A stretch of 64,000 nucleotides of DNA from Mangrovibacter yixingensis (GTDB lineage Bacteria; Pseudomonadota; Gammaproteobacteria; Enterobacterales; Enterobacteriaceae), in contig NZ_JAIVKM010000001.1 of the NCBI RefSeq assembly GCF_020523985.1, positions 124,001 through 188,000 on the forward strand, written 5' to 3'. A program made the translations under genes and the position numbers. Position 1 is the stretch's first letter. Each line of letters opens with the position of its first letter. The notes under the pieces are model-generated. The model searched no databases. It saw only the letters and a program-made list of their open reading frames with translations, and was not told the origin of the DNA. This document shows positions 45,619 through 55,527 of the stretch, one piece after another.

Positions 45619-46449
45619 ATGAACCCCTTTAAGCTCTCTGTAGATGCGCTAGAGAAAAAGGCCCGGGCGATTCGCCGCCGAATCATTGTGTTGAATGCAG
45701 AAAGCCCGGCAGGCGGCCATACAGGTGCAGACCTTTCCCTGGTGGAATTACTGACTGCGCTGTATTTCCGCATTCTTAACTGTTCCCCCTCACAGCAAGA
45801 CAGCGAGACGCGGGATATTTATATCCAGTCGAAAGGGCATGCGGTTGGCGGCTATTACTGTGTTCTGGCGGAGGCCGGATTTATCCCGGTTGACTGGTTG
45901 GCAACTTACCAGCACGCCGATTCACATTTGCCTGGCCACCCGGTGCGCCATAAAACACCAGGCGTGGAACTGAATACTGGTGCGCTGGGCCACGGCTTAC
46001 CCGTTGCAGTCGGCCTGGCGTTAGCTGCAAAACGGAGCCACAGCCCGCGCCGGGTATTTGTCGTTACCGGTGACGGCGAACTGGCGGAAGGCAGTAACTG
46101 GGAAGCGGCGCTGGTGGCAGCACATTATGGGTTGGATAACCTGATTATCATTAATGATAAAAATAACCTGCAACTCGCAGGCCCAACCAAAGAAATTATG
46201 AATACTGACCCGCTGGATGAGAAGTGGCGTGCCTTTGGCATGGCAGTGACCACCTGCCAGGGGAATGACATGGCCGATGTCGTCGCAACGCTTGAAGGAT
46301 TAAAGCCAGAAGGCAAACCCCATGTCGTGATTGCCAATACCACGAAAGGCGCCGGGATTTCTTTTATTCAGGGCCGGGCTGAATGGCACCACCGCGTACC
46401 AAAAGGTGAAGAGATCCAACTGGCTCTTGAGGAGTTGAAAGATGAGTAA
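45619..46449 (+). CDS. aptA: Split transketolase, N-terminal (ThDP-binding) subunit; probable apulose-4-phosphate transketolase subunit A
   Basis: A 276-residue protein matching the N-terminal third of transketolase. It has ESPAGGHTGADLSLVELL, then the thiamine diphosphate motif GDGELAEGSNWEAAL ending in NDKNN, and ELNTGALGHGLPVAVG. The start at 45619 follows GAGGT. It overlaps the second subunit gene by eight bases, so the two are made together. In the known D-apiose pathway a split transketolase (AptA/AptB) moves a two-carbon unit from apulose-4-phosphate to glyceraldehyde-3-phosphate, giving xylulose-5-phosphate and dihydroxyacetone. Assignment to that reaction rests on the gene set, not on diagnostic residues. 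Confidence 0.85.
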   Translation: MNPFKLSVDALEKKARAIRRRIIVLNAESPAGGHTGADLSLVELLTALYFRILNCSPSQQDSETRDIYIQSKGHAVGGYYCVLAEAGFIPVDWLATYQHADSHLPGHPVRHKTPGVELNTGALGHGLPVAVGLALAAKRSHSPRRVFVVTGDGELAEGSNWEAALVAAHYGLDNLIIINDKNNLQLAGPTKEIMNTDPLDEKWRAFGMAVTTCQGNDMADVVATLEGLKPEGKPHVVIANTTKGAGISFIQGRAEWHHRVPKGEEIQLALEELKDE

Positions 46450-47389
46450 TAGTGAACATTTAGCCACGGTGATGGTGAACGCCTTCATTGATGCCGTTGA
46501 CCGGGGGGTTGACCTGGTACCGGTGGTGGCAGATTCAACCTCGACGGCAAAAATCGCGCCTTTTATTCAAAAATATCCAGGCCGCCTGGTGAATGTCGGC
46601 ATCGCTGAACAAACACTGGTGGGGGCCGCTGCTGGGCTGGCGCTGGGCGGTAAAGTAGCCGCTACCTGCAATGCCGCACCATTTCTTATCTCGCGCGCTA
46701 ACGAACAAATAAAAGTGGATGTTTGTTACAACAACACCAATGTCAAACTGTTCGGCCTGAATGCCGGAGCGAGTTACGGGCCATTAGCCAGCACACATCA
46801 CAGTATTGATGATATCTCCGTTCTGCGGGGTTTCGGAAATATTGAGATTTATGCACCATCAAGCCCACGGGAATGCAGGCAGATTATCGATTATGCGCTG
46901 GCGCACGTGGGGCCGGTTTATATCCGCCTGGATGGTAAAGCATTGCCGGAATTACACGATGAAAGCTACCAGTTCGCGCCAGGACGCATTGATGTACTGC
47001 AAGAAGGCACTGATATCGCGCTAGTTGCTATGGGTTCCACAGTCTATGAAATCGTTGAAGCAGCCGCGCACCTGGCAGACCAGGGGATTCATGCAAGTGT
47101 TGTCAGTATTCCGTCCATACGCCCTTGCGATACACAACAATTACTCAAGGTACTGCGCCCCTGCAAGGCGGTTATCAGCGCCGAAGAACACAATATAAAT
47201 GGTGGTGTAGGGAGCCTGGTGGCCGAAGTGCTGGCGGAAGGCGGTTGTGCAATACCGCTGTGTCGCCTCGGCATTAAAGATGGCCAGTACGCGATAGCGG
47301 CAGACCGCAAAGCTACGCGTGCCCACCACGAAATTGACGCGGCGGGTATTGTTCGCCATGCCACCGCCATGCTGGCACAACAGCGTTAA
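46442..47389 (+). CDS. aptB: Split transketolase, C-terminal subunit; probable apulose-4-phosphate transketolase subunit B
   Basis: A 315-residue protein with the pyrimidine-binding domain (NVGIAEQTLVGAAAGLALGG, containing the conserved glutamate that activates thiamine diphosphate) and the C-terminal transketolase domain (DIALVAMGSTVYEIVEAA, then AEEHNINGGVGSLVAEVLAEG). It complements the preceding subunit. Split transketolases of this length are also found in sulfoquinovose and ascorbate-type pathways; the isomerase, kinase and DUF2291 transporter around it favour D-apiose. Confidence 0.85.
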   Translation: MSNSEHLATVMVNAFIDAVDRGVDLVPVVADSTSTAKIAPFIQKYPGRLVNVGIAEQTLVGAAAGLALGGKVAATCNAAPFLISRANEQIKVDVCYNNTNVKLFGLNAGASYGPLASTHHSIDDISVLRGFGNIEIYAPSSPRECRQIIDYALAHVGPVYIRLDGKALPELHDESYQFAPGRIDVLQEGTDIALVAMGSTVYEIVEAAAHLADQGIHASVVSIPSIRPCDTQQLLKVLRPCKAVISAEEHNINGGVGSLVAEVLAEGGCAIPLCRLGIKDGQYAIAADRKATRAHHEIDAAGIVRHATAMLAQQR

Positions 47390-47441
47390 AACAATAACAA
47401 GTGGGTGTATGCCCCAAACAGAACTCTTACTGGAGAAAGCT

Positions 47442-48860
47442 ATGTCCCGAATTGCACAACAAATTACGATGGGCGTTATCATTGGTAACCGGGGTTTTTT
47501 CCCCAGTTACCTGGTGGCTGAAGCCCGTGAACAGGCAGTAGCGTTGTTTGGACGCCTTGGCATAAACACGGTAATGCTGGACGAAACCCAGACTGAGTTA
47601 GGTGGTGTCGAAACCCGCCAGGATGCGAAAGTATGTGCTGAATTACTTAAAGTAAATAAAGACGCGATTCAGGGCATTGTTGTGTTACTACCCAACTTCG
47701 GCGATGAAAAAGCAATCGCGGAAGCCATTCGTTTATCGGGCCTGACAGTGCCGGTGCTGGTTCAGGCGCAAGAAGATAATCTGGATAAAATGGGCCTTGC
47801 CACCCGCCGTGACAGCTTCTGCGGGAAAATTTCACTCTGTAATAACCTGCGCCAGTACAACATTCCCTTTACGCTGACCACACAGCATGTTTGTGCCCTT
47901 GATGGCGACGTGTTCGCGGGTGATCTGCGCCAGTTTGAACAAGTCTGCCGGGTCGTTTCGGCAATGCGTAATGTGCGCGTCGGCGCGATTGGTGCCCGCC
48001 CGGCAGGCTTTAACACTGTGCGTTATAGTGAAAAACTCCTGGAACGCATGGGAATTGCGGTGGAAACCCTCGATTTGTCAGAAGTCTTTACCCGTATTGG
48101 GCAACTGCGTGATGACGATATTCGTGTGGATGAAAAACGCCGAATCCTGCTTGATAACGCCGATGCCAGCGCTATTCCGGCAGATAAAATACTCACTATG
48201 GCAAAACTGTTTGTGGTGATTAGCGAGTGGACCACAGCAAACGATATTGATACCACCGCCATTCAGTGCTGGACATCGCTCCAGGAAAATCTTGGCATCA
48301 ACGTGTGCTCCATTATGAGTGTGATGTCCGGGCAATTGATGCCCTCCGCCTGCGAAGTGGATGTGATGGGGGCGTTATCCATGTATGCCCTTGCCAGTTG
48401 CAACCTAAGCCCAGCTTCAATAGCCGACTGGAATAACAACTTCGGCGATGACCGGGACAAATGCGTCCTGTTTCATTGCGGCAATTTTGCAGCGGCCAGC
48501 CTGGAATCGCCCAAAATGGGTACCGCCGATATTATTGGCACCACGGTTGGGAAGGAAAATACCTGTGGTGCTGTGCATGGCCGCCTGAAAGCGGGGCCAA
48601 TGACTTATTTTCGCTTGAGCACGGATGACCTGACTGGGGAAGTAAAAGCCTATGTGGGGGAAGCGCAATCGGTGAATGACCCGCTGGATACCCCAGGGTG
48701 CCGTGCAGTTATTCAGGTTCCTCACCTTGAAATGTTGTTAGCCTGGATTTGCCGCCAGGGCTTTGAACACCATGTTGCGATGAACCACTCATCAAGCAGT
48801 GCCGTATTGGTAGAGGCGTTCACCCGTTATTTGGGCGTGAATACTTACCTGCATCAATAA
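47442..48860 (+). CDS. L-fucose/L-arabinose isomerase-family protein, probable D-apiose isomerase
   Basis: A 472-residue sugar isomerase. It starts at 47442 behind GGAGAAAG; the longer frame reaching into aptB is not used. It shows FucI/AraA-type features: GVIIGNRGFFPSYL at the start, IVVLLPNFGDEKA, and toward the C terminus the metal-binding region FHCGNFAA and EVDVMGALSMYALA with a late HHVAMNHSSSSAVL. Such enzymes convert aldoses to ketoses with Mn2+. In the pathway proposed it would turn D-apiose into D-apulose for the following kinase. The specificity is inferred from the cluster. Confidence 0.82.
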   Translation: MSRIAQQITMGVIIGNRGFFPSYLVAEAREQAVALFGRLGINTVMLDETQTELGGVETRQDAKVCAELLKVNKDAIQGIVVLLPNFGDEKAIAEAIRLSGLTVPVLVQAQEDNLDKMGLATRRDSFCGKISLCNNLRQYNIPFTLTTQHVCALDGDVFAGDLRQFEQVCRVVSAMRNVRVGAIGARPAGFNTVRYSEKLLERMGIAVETLDLSEVFTRIGQLRDDDIRVDEKRRILLDNADASAIPADKILTMAKLFVVISEWTTANDIDTTAIQCWTSLQENLGINVCSIMSVMSGQLMPSACEVDVMGALSMYALASCNLSPASIADWNNNFGDDRDKCVLFHCGNFAAASLESPKMGTADIIGTTVGKENTCGAVHGRLKAGPMTYFRLSTDDLTGEVKAYVGEAQSVNDPLDTPGCRAVIQVPHLEMLLAWICRQGFEHHVAMNHSSSSAVLVEAFTRYLGVNTYLHQ

Positions 48861-48887
48861 CCAGGTCGTTTGATTTGGAGACGCATC

Positions 48888-50435
48888 ATGTCGGTGAAGA
48901 AGAGTGTCATCATTGCACTGGATGAAGGGACCACCAATACAAAAGCGATTGCGATTGATGCAGAGGGGAAAATTGTCGCCAGCGCTTCACGCACGCTGAG
49001 CATCGAAACGCCCCATGAAGGTTGGGTACAACAATCAGGCGCATTATTGATTGAGGCTTCTTTCGATGTTGTATCCCAGGTTTGCCAGGCAGTTGGCAGT
49101 GAACAGGTTGCCGCCCTGGCTATCAGCAACCAGCGAGAAACTGCACTTGGCTGGGAACGGGCAACCGGCAAAGCCATTGGCCCGGCGATTACCTGGCAGT
49201 GTTCACGCAGTGCCGGGTTTTGCCACAGCCTGCGGGATAACGGGCTGGAAGCGCGAATCAGGGAACTGACCGGGCTGCCCGTTGCCCCGCTGTTCTCTGG
49301 TTCTAAAATGCGTTGGTTGCTCCAGTCCGTACCGGATGGCGAACAACGTGCAGCCCGGGGAGAGATTTGTTTGGGCACGGTAGATAGCTGGCTGCTGTGG
49401 CATTTTACTGGCGGGCAGGCATTTTGTTGCGATGAGTCCAATGCTTCCCGTACCCAGCTTTTCAATGTGCATACCGCAGGCTGGGACCCGGAGTTACTGG
49501 GTATTTTTTCGATTCCACGTTGTGCTTTACCGGAAGTGAGGCCTTCCAGTGGGCTGTTTGGTTATACCCACTGTCCAGGGGTATTACCGGACGGCGTCCC
49601 CATTCTGGCTATGGCGGGGGATTCCCATGCTGCACTGTTTGCCCATACCCTGGGTGAGGCCGGTTGCGTGAAAGCCACCTATGGTACGGGTTCATCCGTG
49701 ATGGCACCCGTTAACCAACCCGGCGCGGATGTACCCAGCCTGGCAACGACCATTGCCTGGCATGATGGCAGCCAGCGGGTTTATGCCCTGGAGGGGAATA
49801 TTCCCCATACCGGGGATGCGGTGACATGGATGGTGGAAAGCACCGGGTTAAGCGAGCTACCCGCAGCCGAGGTGCGCGACGCATTAAACCACTTGCCTTC
49901 AACGGTGGATTCAACGCTCGGTGTTTATTTTGTACCGGCGCTGACAGGCCTGGGTGCACCATGGTGGAATGACCGTGCCCGTGGGTTGATTCAGGGCTTA
50001 TCCCGTGGTGTTAAGCGGGCGCATCTGATTCGTGCGGCTCTGGAATCCATTACTTACCAGGTGGCAGATGTGATTGACGCCATGCAGCAGTGCCATGGAT
50101 TTCAATTGCATACGTTAATGGTGGATGGCGGGCCGACGAAAAATGACTGGTTAATGCAATACCAGGCGGATTTACTCGGATGCCCGGTTATGCGCAGCAA
50201 TATTGCGGAGTTATCGGCAATGGGTGTGTCACTGATGGCAAGGAAAGCCCTGCTTAACCTGGCAACCCAGGAACTGCGGGCATTTTTGCCGGAGCACATT
50301 GCCTTCCAGCCAGACATGGCGCGCCATGAGCGCCTGCAGGTGCGCTGGCAGGAATGGCACCAGGCAGTTGAAAGAACCTTGTGGGCGTGCCGTTCGCCAC
50401 AGAACAACCTGCCGTCTGCATCCTGCCCACGGTAG
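48888..50435 (+). CDS. FGGY-family carbohydrate kinase, probable D-apulose kinase
   Basis: A 515-residue kinase of the FGGY family, nearest in pattern to glycerol kinase: ALDEGTTNTKAIAID near the N terminus, AISNQRETALGWERATG, GTVDSWLLWHFTGG, and the ATP-site pattern MVDGGPTKNDWLMQYQADLLG. The start at 48888 follows TTGGAGA. GlpK itself lacks the neighbouring isomerase and transketolase, so a ketose is the more likely substrate. It is the last gene of the sugar enzyme operon, 27 bases after the isomerase, and converges on the guanidine carboxylase gene. Confidence 0.85.
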   Translation: MSVKKSVIIALDEGTTNTKAIAIDAEGKIVASASRTLSIETPHEGWVQQSGALLIEASFDVVSQVCQAVGSEQVAALAISNQRETALGWERATGKAIGPAITWQCSRSAGFCHSLRDNGLEARIRELTGLPVAPLFSGSKMRWLLQSVPDGEQRAARGEICLGTVDSWLLWHFTGGQAFCCDESNASRTQLFNVHTAGWDPELLGIFSIPRCALPEVRPSSGLFGYTHCPGVLPDGVPILAMAGDSHAALFAHTLGEAGCVKATYGTGSSVMAPVNQPGADVPSLATTIAWHDGSQRVYALEGNIPHTGDAVTWMVESTGLSELPAAEVRDALNHLPSTVDSTLGVYFVPALTGLGAPWWNDRARGLIQGLSRGVKRAHLIRAALESITYQVADVIDAMQQCHGFQLHTLMVDGGPTKNDWLMQYQADLLGCPVMRSNIAELSAMGVSLMARKALLNLATQELRAFLPEHIAFQPDMARHERLQVRWQEWHQAVERTLWACRSPQNNLPSASCPR

Positions 50436-50444
50436 TTGTTTTAT

Positions 50445-50483
50445 GTTCCCACCAGGTTTGCGCTGTGGCAGCCTGGCGGGAAC
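50445..50483. terminator. Bidirectional hairpin between convergent operons
   Basis: Twelve-base arms GTTCCCACCAGG and CCTGGCGGGAAC pair with one mismatch around a 15-base loop, in the 60-base gap between the kinase stop and the carboxylase stop. Confidence 0.6.
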
Positions 50484-50495
50484 ACCTTTCTGTTA

Positions 50496-53400
50496 TCAAT
50501 CTACGGGTTCAATAATGGCAAGCAATTGCCCGGCATCTACCCGCTGGCCTTGCTGGCGCTGCACCTTACGGACCTTGCCCTGCACCGGGGAAACTACCGG
50601 GATCTCCATCTTCATGGATTCCAGCAGGCCAATCACCTGGCCGGGCTCAATGCTGTCGCCTTCGCTCACCATCCACTGCCAGATGCTGCCTGCCACCTGG
50701 CTTTCCACGCCATAACAGGCTTCCGGGATTTCATCATCGCCTGGTGTGGCGGGGGCATCTTCGGCAACATAGGTGAACTGGCCATCTGCTCGCCAGCGTG
50801 CCAGTTCGTCATCGAAAGCCGCCTGGCGCACAGCCTGGAAGTCTTCAATGCTTCGCGTTTCACTTGCCAGCCATTGCTGGTATTCCGCCAGGCTGAATTC
50901 ACCTTCTTCAATGCGCAGTGGTACTTCGCCCCAGGGGAAACGTTCGCGCAATTGCATCAGTTCATCGTGGCTGACCGGGTAAAAACGGATTTGGTCAAAG
51001 AAACGCAGCAACCAGGGTTGGCTAAACTCACGGGTTTGCCGGTCACGGTTCCACATTTGAATCGTGCGGCCAACAAATTGGTAGCCGCCAGGCCCCTCCA
51101 TGCCGTACACACACATATAAGCGCCGCCAATCCCTACTGAGTTTTCCGCAGTCCAGGTGCGTGCCGGGTTATATTTGGTGGTTACCAGGCGGTGGCGGGG
51201 ATCCAGTGGTGTGGCAACGGGCGCGCCCAGATACACATCGCCCAGGCCCATCACCAGGTAACGGGCGTTGAACACAATGTCTTTCACCTCATCAATATGC
51301 TTCAGGCCGTTGATGCGCCGGATAAACTCAATATTGCTTGGGCACCAGGGGGCTCCTGGGCGAACAGACTGGGTGTAGTGATCGATCGCTTTCTGGCAGG
51401 CTTCGTCATTCCAGCTTAAAGGTAACCACAACGTGCGCGAAGGTACCCGCCCGTCGCGCAGGTCGCCCAGTTTTGCATCTGCGGCTGTAATGGCACTGAT
51501 CAGTTGGTCGCGAGGTAACAGGTGTGGGTCAAAGTGAATCTGCAACGAACGAATACCCGGTGTTAACTCCAGTTGCCCGGCAAGGGGCGCATTTTCCAGT
51601 TCCTGCATCAGGGCATGAACACGAAAACGCAGGGTAATATCCAGGCGTTGTTCACCATATTCCACCAGTAAAAAGCGGTCACCTGCGGCCCGCAGGGTTA
51701 ATTCTGGCATGCCGTCGCGCGCCGGGTCATGCAGCAATATGGGGGAGGGCAGTGAATCGGGGCTGGCTTCTTGCCCGCTTTGTAGCTCGCCAATTCCGCT
51801 TAGTGCATCTGCTGTGCTCAGTGTCACCGGAACAAACTGCACGCTGTCCCCGGCTTTAAGTTGCCCAAGCATCCATAAATCTGCATCTATGACTGTTGCC
51901 GGGCAGACAAAACCACCTAATGAAGGGCCGTCCGGGCCAAGGATAACCGGCATATCACCAGTGAAATCGACAGAGCCAAAAGCATAAGCATTGTCATGAA
52001 TGTTTGACGGGTGCATCCCCGCTTCACCGCCATCTGGCCTTGCCCAGTTTGGTTTCGGGCCAATCAGGCGAATACCGGTACGGCTGGAGTTATAGTGCAC
52101 TTGCCAGCGTGCAGCAAAAAATTCGGCAATGTCGTCCGGGGTAAAAAACTCGGGCGCGCCGTGGGGGCCATAAATCACCCGCAATTGCCAGTTGTTGCTC
52201 AGTTCTGGCATAGCGATATCGGTTGGTGTCACGTTGTTACGCACCGCTGGCGCAGCCAGGTGCAGTACATCACCCGTGCGGAGTGCCCGCCCGGCGTGCC
52301 CACCAAATTTCCCCAGCGTAAAGGTACTGCGGCTGCCCAGGTAATACGGGCAATCCAGCCCACCGGCAACCGCCAGGTAACTGCGGCAACCTGGACCGTT
52401 AATTGCCCCCAGGCTCAGGGTTTGCCCGCGGTTTACGGTAATGACTTCGCCCATTGCTACCGGGGAACTGTCTAACGTGGCCTCGATTGTGGCACCCGTC
52501 AGTACAACGGAGCAGGGCTGGTTGAATTTCAGCACAGGCCCGCGCAGGGTGATTTCCAGCCCGGCGGCGTCTGGTGCATTTCCCAATAAAGTATTCGCCA
52601 GGCGAAATGAGCGTGAGTCGTAAGGGCCGGATGGGGGAACGCCCACATGCCAGTAGCCTGTCCGGCCCGGCATATCCTGAATTGTGGTCAGCGTTCCGCC
52701 ACTTAGTACATCCAGCGTGTCAGGTTGCCAGTGGATTTGGCTCAGTGTGGAGGTTAGCATGCGCCCGCCACGCACAGCCGGTTGCTGAAGAATATGCTGC
52801 AACCACGCCAAATTGGTTTCAATGCCATATAAACGGGTTTGTGCCAGAGCTGTGTTCAGTGCGTTCAGCGCAGTGTCGCGGTCGGGGGCATGGGTAATGA
52901 CTTTTGCCAGCATTGGGTCGTACAGCGGAGAAACCTCGGTACCAGTCGCAATGCCGTGGTCGATGCGCAAAGTTGCACCGCAAACCGATGTGGGGAAACT
53001 GACATCACTCAGTAACCCGGCAACGGGCTGGTAATCTTTCGCCGGGTTTTCGGCGTACAAACGCACCTGGATGGCATGGCCCTGCGGTTCAGTTTTCAGG
53101 CTGCTCAGTGGTGCGAGTGTCCCCTGTGCCAGTTCCACCATCCAGCGCACAATATCCACGCCAAACACCATTTCAGTCACACCATGTTCTACCTGCAGGC
53201 GGGTGTTCACTTCCAGAAAATAGAAACGGTCTGCCTCATCGTCGTAGACATATTCTACAGTACCGGCACTGCGGTATTTCACGGCCTGGCACAGGCGGAT
53301 GGCGGTTTGCTGAAGGGCCTGGCGCGTTGGTGCGCTCAGGTGCGGTGCCGGGGTTTCTTCAATCACTTTCTGGTTGCGCCGTTGAGCGGAACAGTCACGC

Positions 53401-54074
53401 TCGCCCAGCGCCAGTACATTGCCCTGGCCATCACCAAATACTTGCACTTCAATATGGCGTGCCCGGGCAATAAATTTCTCCAGGAAAACACCGTCGTCGG
53501 CAAAGTTATTGCCTGCCAGGCGTTTTACCCGCTCAAAAGCGGCCTGCAGTTCACTGGCGTCATTGCAGCGCTGCATACCAATACCACCGCCCCCTGCGGT
53601 GCTTTTCAGCATCACCGGGTAGCCAATTGCCAGTGCTGCCTGCAATGCGGCGTCACAGTCCGTTAATAATGCACTGCCGGGTAACAACGGAACCTGCTGT
53701 TGTTCTGCTAATTCGCGTGCCCGGTGTTTCAGGCCAAAGGCGGCCATTTGCTCGGTGGTGGGGCCAAGAAACTTGACACCTGCGGCCTGGCAGGCGGCAA
53801 CAAATTCGGCATTTTCACTTAAAAAACCATAACCCGGATGCACCGCCTGAGCGCCACTTTCACGGATAATAGCAAAGAGTTTTTCCTGGTTAAGGTAGGT
53901 TTCACGGACGTTGCCATCGCCCAGCGACCAGGCTTCATCGGCCAGCCGTACATGGCCTGCATGCTTATCCGCTTCGGCATACACCGCGATGGCGGTAATA
54001 CCCATCTGTTTCAGGGTACGAATAATTCGCACCGCGATTGCGCCACGGTTGGCAATAAGAATTCGAGTTAACAT
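50496..54074 (-). CDS. Urea carboxylase-type biotin enzyme, probable guanidine carboxylase
   Basis: A 1192-residue single-chain carboxylase. A biotin carboxylase domain (about 1-450, with ILIANRGAIAVRIIRT and the ATP loop KSTAGGGGIGMQ) is followed by KipA/KipI-like (AHS2 then AHS1) carboxyltransferase domains (about 455-1090). A biotinyl domain follows with the biotin lysine K1155 in ESMKMEIP. Enzymes of this type carboxylate urea or guanidine with ATP and bicarbonate. The riboswitch at the head of the operon senses guanidine, and DUF1989 genes precede it, so guanidine is the likely substrate and carboxyguanidine the product. It is the last gene of the operon. Confidence 0.92.
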   Translation of the reverse strand: MLTRILIANRGAIAVRIIRTLKQMGITAIAVYAEADKHAGHVRLADEAWSLGDGNVRETYLNQEKLFAIIRESGAQAVHPGYGFLSENAEFVAACQAAGVKFLGPTTEQMAAFGLKHRARELAEQQQVPLLPGSALLTDCDAALQAALAIGYPVMLKSTAGGGGIGMQRCNDASELQAAFERVKRLAGNNFADDGVFLEKFIARARHIEVQVFGDGQGNVLALGERDCSAQRRNQKVIEETPAPHLSAPTRQALQQTAIRLCQAVKYRSAGTVEYVYDDEADRFYFLEVNTRLQVEHGVTEMVFGVDIVRWMVELAQGTLAPLSSLKTEPQGHAIQVRLYAENPAKDYQPVAGLLSDVSFPTSVCGATLRIDHGIATGTEVSPLYDPMLAKVITHAPDRDTALNALNTALAQTRLYGIETNLAWLQHILQQPAVRGGRMLTSTLSQIHWQPDTLDVLSGGTLTTIQDMPGRTGYWHVGVPPSGPYDSRSFRLANTLLGNAPDAAGLEITLRGPVLKFNQPCSVVLTGATIEATLDSSPVAMGEVITVNRGQTLSLGAINGPGCRSYLAVAGGLDCPYYLGSRSTFTLGKFGGHAGRALRTGDVLHLAAPAVRNNVTPTDIAMPELSNNWQLRVIYGPHGAPEFFTPDDIAEFFAARWQVHYNSSRTGIRLIGPKPNWARPDGGEAGMHPSNIHDNAYAFGSVDFTGDMPVILGPDGPSLGGFVCPATVIDADLWMLGQLKAGDSVQFVPVTLSTADALSGIGELQSGQEASPDSLPSPILLHDPARDGMPELTLRAAGDRFLLVEYGEQRLDITLRFRVHALMQELENAPLAGQLELTPGIRSLQIHFDPHLLPRDQLISAITAADAKLGDLRDGRVPSRTLWLPLSWNDEACQKAIDHYTQSVRPGAPWCPSNIEFIRRINGLKHIDEVKDIVFNARYLVMGLGDVYLGAPVATPLDPRHRLVTTKYNPARTWTAENSVGIGGAYMCVYGMEGPGGYQFVGRTIQMWNRDRQTREFSQPWLLRFFDQIRFYPVSHDELMQLRERFPWGEVPLRIEEGEFSLAEYQQWLASETRSIEDFQAVRQAAFDDELARWRADGQFTYVAEDAPATPGDDEIPEACYGVESQVAGSIWQWMVSEGDSIEPGQVIGLLESMKMEIPVVSPVQGKVRKVQRQQGQRVDAGQLLAIIEPVD

Positions 54075-54095
54075 AAATCACTGGCCTCAGGCTAT

Positions 54096-54143
54096 GCAGG
54101 TCGTCCTGCGTCAATCCTGGCGCGTCCTTGCGGGTCGTCCCGC
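54096..54143. repeat. Two short covarying hairpins before the carboxylase gene
   Basis: GCAGGTCGTCCTGC (54096-54109) and GCGGGTCGTCCCGC (54130-54143) share loop and frame but differ by a compensating base-pair change. They fill the only sizeable gap (80 bases) inside the operon, just before the carboxylase start. Confidence 0.5.
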
Positions 54144-54154
54144 AGCGCCCAACC

Positions 54155-54790
54155 TTACCAGACCGCGACTTCAATAGGCGTGGGGTGATAACCGTTGCAG
54201 GGGTTGTTAAGTTGTGGGCAGTTGGAAATCAGCACCAGTACATTCATGTGAGCTTCCAGTTCAACGTATTTTCCGGGTGCGGAAATGCCATCGGCAAACG
54301 TCAGGTCACCCTGTTCAGTCACGGGGACATTCATAAAAAAGTTGATGTTATGGGTGATGTCACGCCGGGTCAGCCCATATTCCGGGTGTTCGGCAACCGC
54401 CAGCATCCAGGAATCACGGCAGGCGTGCATATGGCGCTTTTCCAGGTCGTAACGCACGGTGTTACTTTCGGTGGCACAGGCTCCACCCAGTGTGTCATGG
54501 CGGCCGCAGGTATCGGCAACAATGGTCAGCATCGGGCGGTCTTCATTGGAGCGCAACACACTACCCGTTGTCAGAAACAGATTCCCCTGGCCGCGCAGTG
54601 TGTCGGTCACGCTGTAACGTTCTGCTGTGTCATCGGCATTAAAAAACAGCGTGTCGGCGGCCTGATTACCTTCCAGGTCGGTTATCCGTAATGTTTGCCC
54701 GGCTTCTATGCGGTACAGCCAGTAATCTCCGGCCGGTACAGCCATGCGGTACAGCGCATCGTGGGTTACTCGTGGGCTGGTTTGTAACAT
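54155..54790 (-). CDS. DUF1989 protein (urea carboxylase-associated), probable carboxyguanidine deiminase subunit
   Basis: A 211-residue DUF1989 protein. It has [20 protein letters not shown] with [17 protein letters not shown], a cysteine-containing [15 protein letters not shown] stretch, [10 protein letters not shown] and [14 protein letters not shown]. Pairs of such proteins, long annotated as urea-amidolyase accessory proteins, were shown to form a heteromeric deiminase (CgdAB) that converts carboxyguanidine to allophanate and ammonia. The start is three bases after the stop of the partner gene. Which of the two is CgdA or CgdB is not decided here. Confidence 0.85.
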   Translation of the reverse strand: MLQTSPRVTHDALYRMAVPAGDYWLYRIEAGQTLRITDLEGNQAADTLFFNADDTAERYSVTDTLRGQGNLFLTTGSVLRSNEDRPMLTIVADTCGRHDTLGGACATESNTVRYDLEKRHMHACRDSWMLAVAEHPEYGLTRRDITHNINFFMNVPVTEQGDLTFADGISAPGKYVELEAHMNVLVLISNCPQLNNPCNGYHPTPIEVAVW

Positions 54791-54792
54791 GT

Positions 54793-55506
54793 TCAGACTC
54801 CTTCGCTCAGGTAATAGAGTTGGTTATTGCGCAGGCCACGCTGGTTTTCTTCCCGTGCCAGGCAGTGCTCTGCCAGTGGTTTACGTTCACCATCAAGGGT
54901 GATACCCAAAGAGGCGCGCGGGTAATCACCACCTGCATGTAATGGGTGCGGGCAGGTGTGCAGCAGCACCAGTGTGTCCATGGCAAAACGCAGGCGGACT
55001 TCAGCACCCGGCTTGCTGTGCTGCCCCTGGTGTAAAGTGCCGTCTGCGCCCGCAGTCACCTGGGTGAAAAAGTTGATATTGGCGGCCATATCACGTTTTC
55101 CCAGACCATATTTCGCCAGCTCAACCAGGAAGCTGTCGTAGCCGTTCTGGTGGCGTTCGTTGTGGGCGGTCTGGTAATTCAATGCACCGAAGCGCTCAGC
55201 AACCAGTGCGGCGTTGCTGTTACCACAAACCGTGTCGTGCCAGCCAAAACTGTCCTCTTCAATGGCACAGAAAATTCGCCCCATATCGGAATAGAGGCAG
55301 TGGCCACGGCCAAGGCGGAAAGTATGCTGGCATTTCAGCGTATCTGGCGCGTTATACCGTTCCAGTAAGTTCTCCGGGTTGTAAAACAGCATGGCCGCAT
55401 TGGCTCCGCCGTCAATGTCGGTCAGGGTGAGTGCCGTACCACGGCGCATCACTAGTGACCAGTGGCTGCCCGCAGGCAAAACCGTGTGGTAGTTCAGGGT
55501 TGTCAT
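54793..55506 (-). CDS. DUF1989 protein (urea carboxylase-associated), partner deiminase subunit
   Basis: A 237-residue homologue of the next gene: [58 protein letters not shown] and LLHTCPHPL mark DUF1989 motifs at matching positions. ATG at 55506 follows GGAGATAATC, and the frame's earlier codon at 55521 is not needed. It lies 21 bases after the ABC ATPase gene. Together with the 211-residue protein it should form the cytoplasmic carboxyguanidine deiminase. Confidence 0.85.
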   Translation of the reverse strand: MTTLNYHTVLPAGSHWSLVMRRGTALTLTDIDGGANAAMLFYNPENLLERYNAPDTLKCQHTFRLGRGHCLYSDMGRIFCAIEEDSFGWHDTVCGNSNAALVAERFGALNYQTAHNERHQNGYDSFLVELAKYGLGKRDMAANINFFTQVTAGADGTLHQGQHSKPGAEVRLRFAMDTLVLLHTCPHPLHAGGDYPRASLGITLDGERKPLAEHCLAREENQRGLRNNQLYYLSEGV

Positions 55507-55527
55507 GATTATCTCCGTCATGGTGTA

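Noticed and set aside
48888-50435. Glycerol kinase GlpK
   Set aside because: Sequence features resemble GlpK, but the operon with isomerase and split transketolase suggests a ketose kinase. The glycerol assignment would leave the cluster unexplained.
53076-53666. 196-codon plus-strand frame opposite the biotin carboxylase domain
   Set aside because: It is antisense to a highly conserved coding region, which fully explains the open frame.
50496-54074. Annotation as urea carboxylase for urea use
   Set aside because: The domain plan fits, but a guanidine-I riboswitch and two DUF1989 genes in the operon point to guanidine. Kept as a probable guanidine carboxylase.
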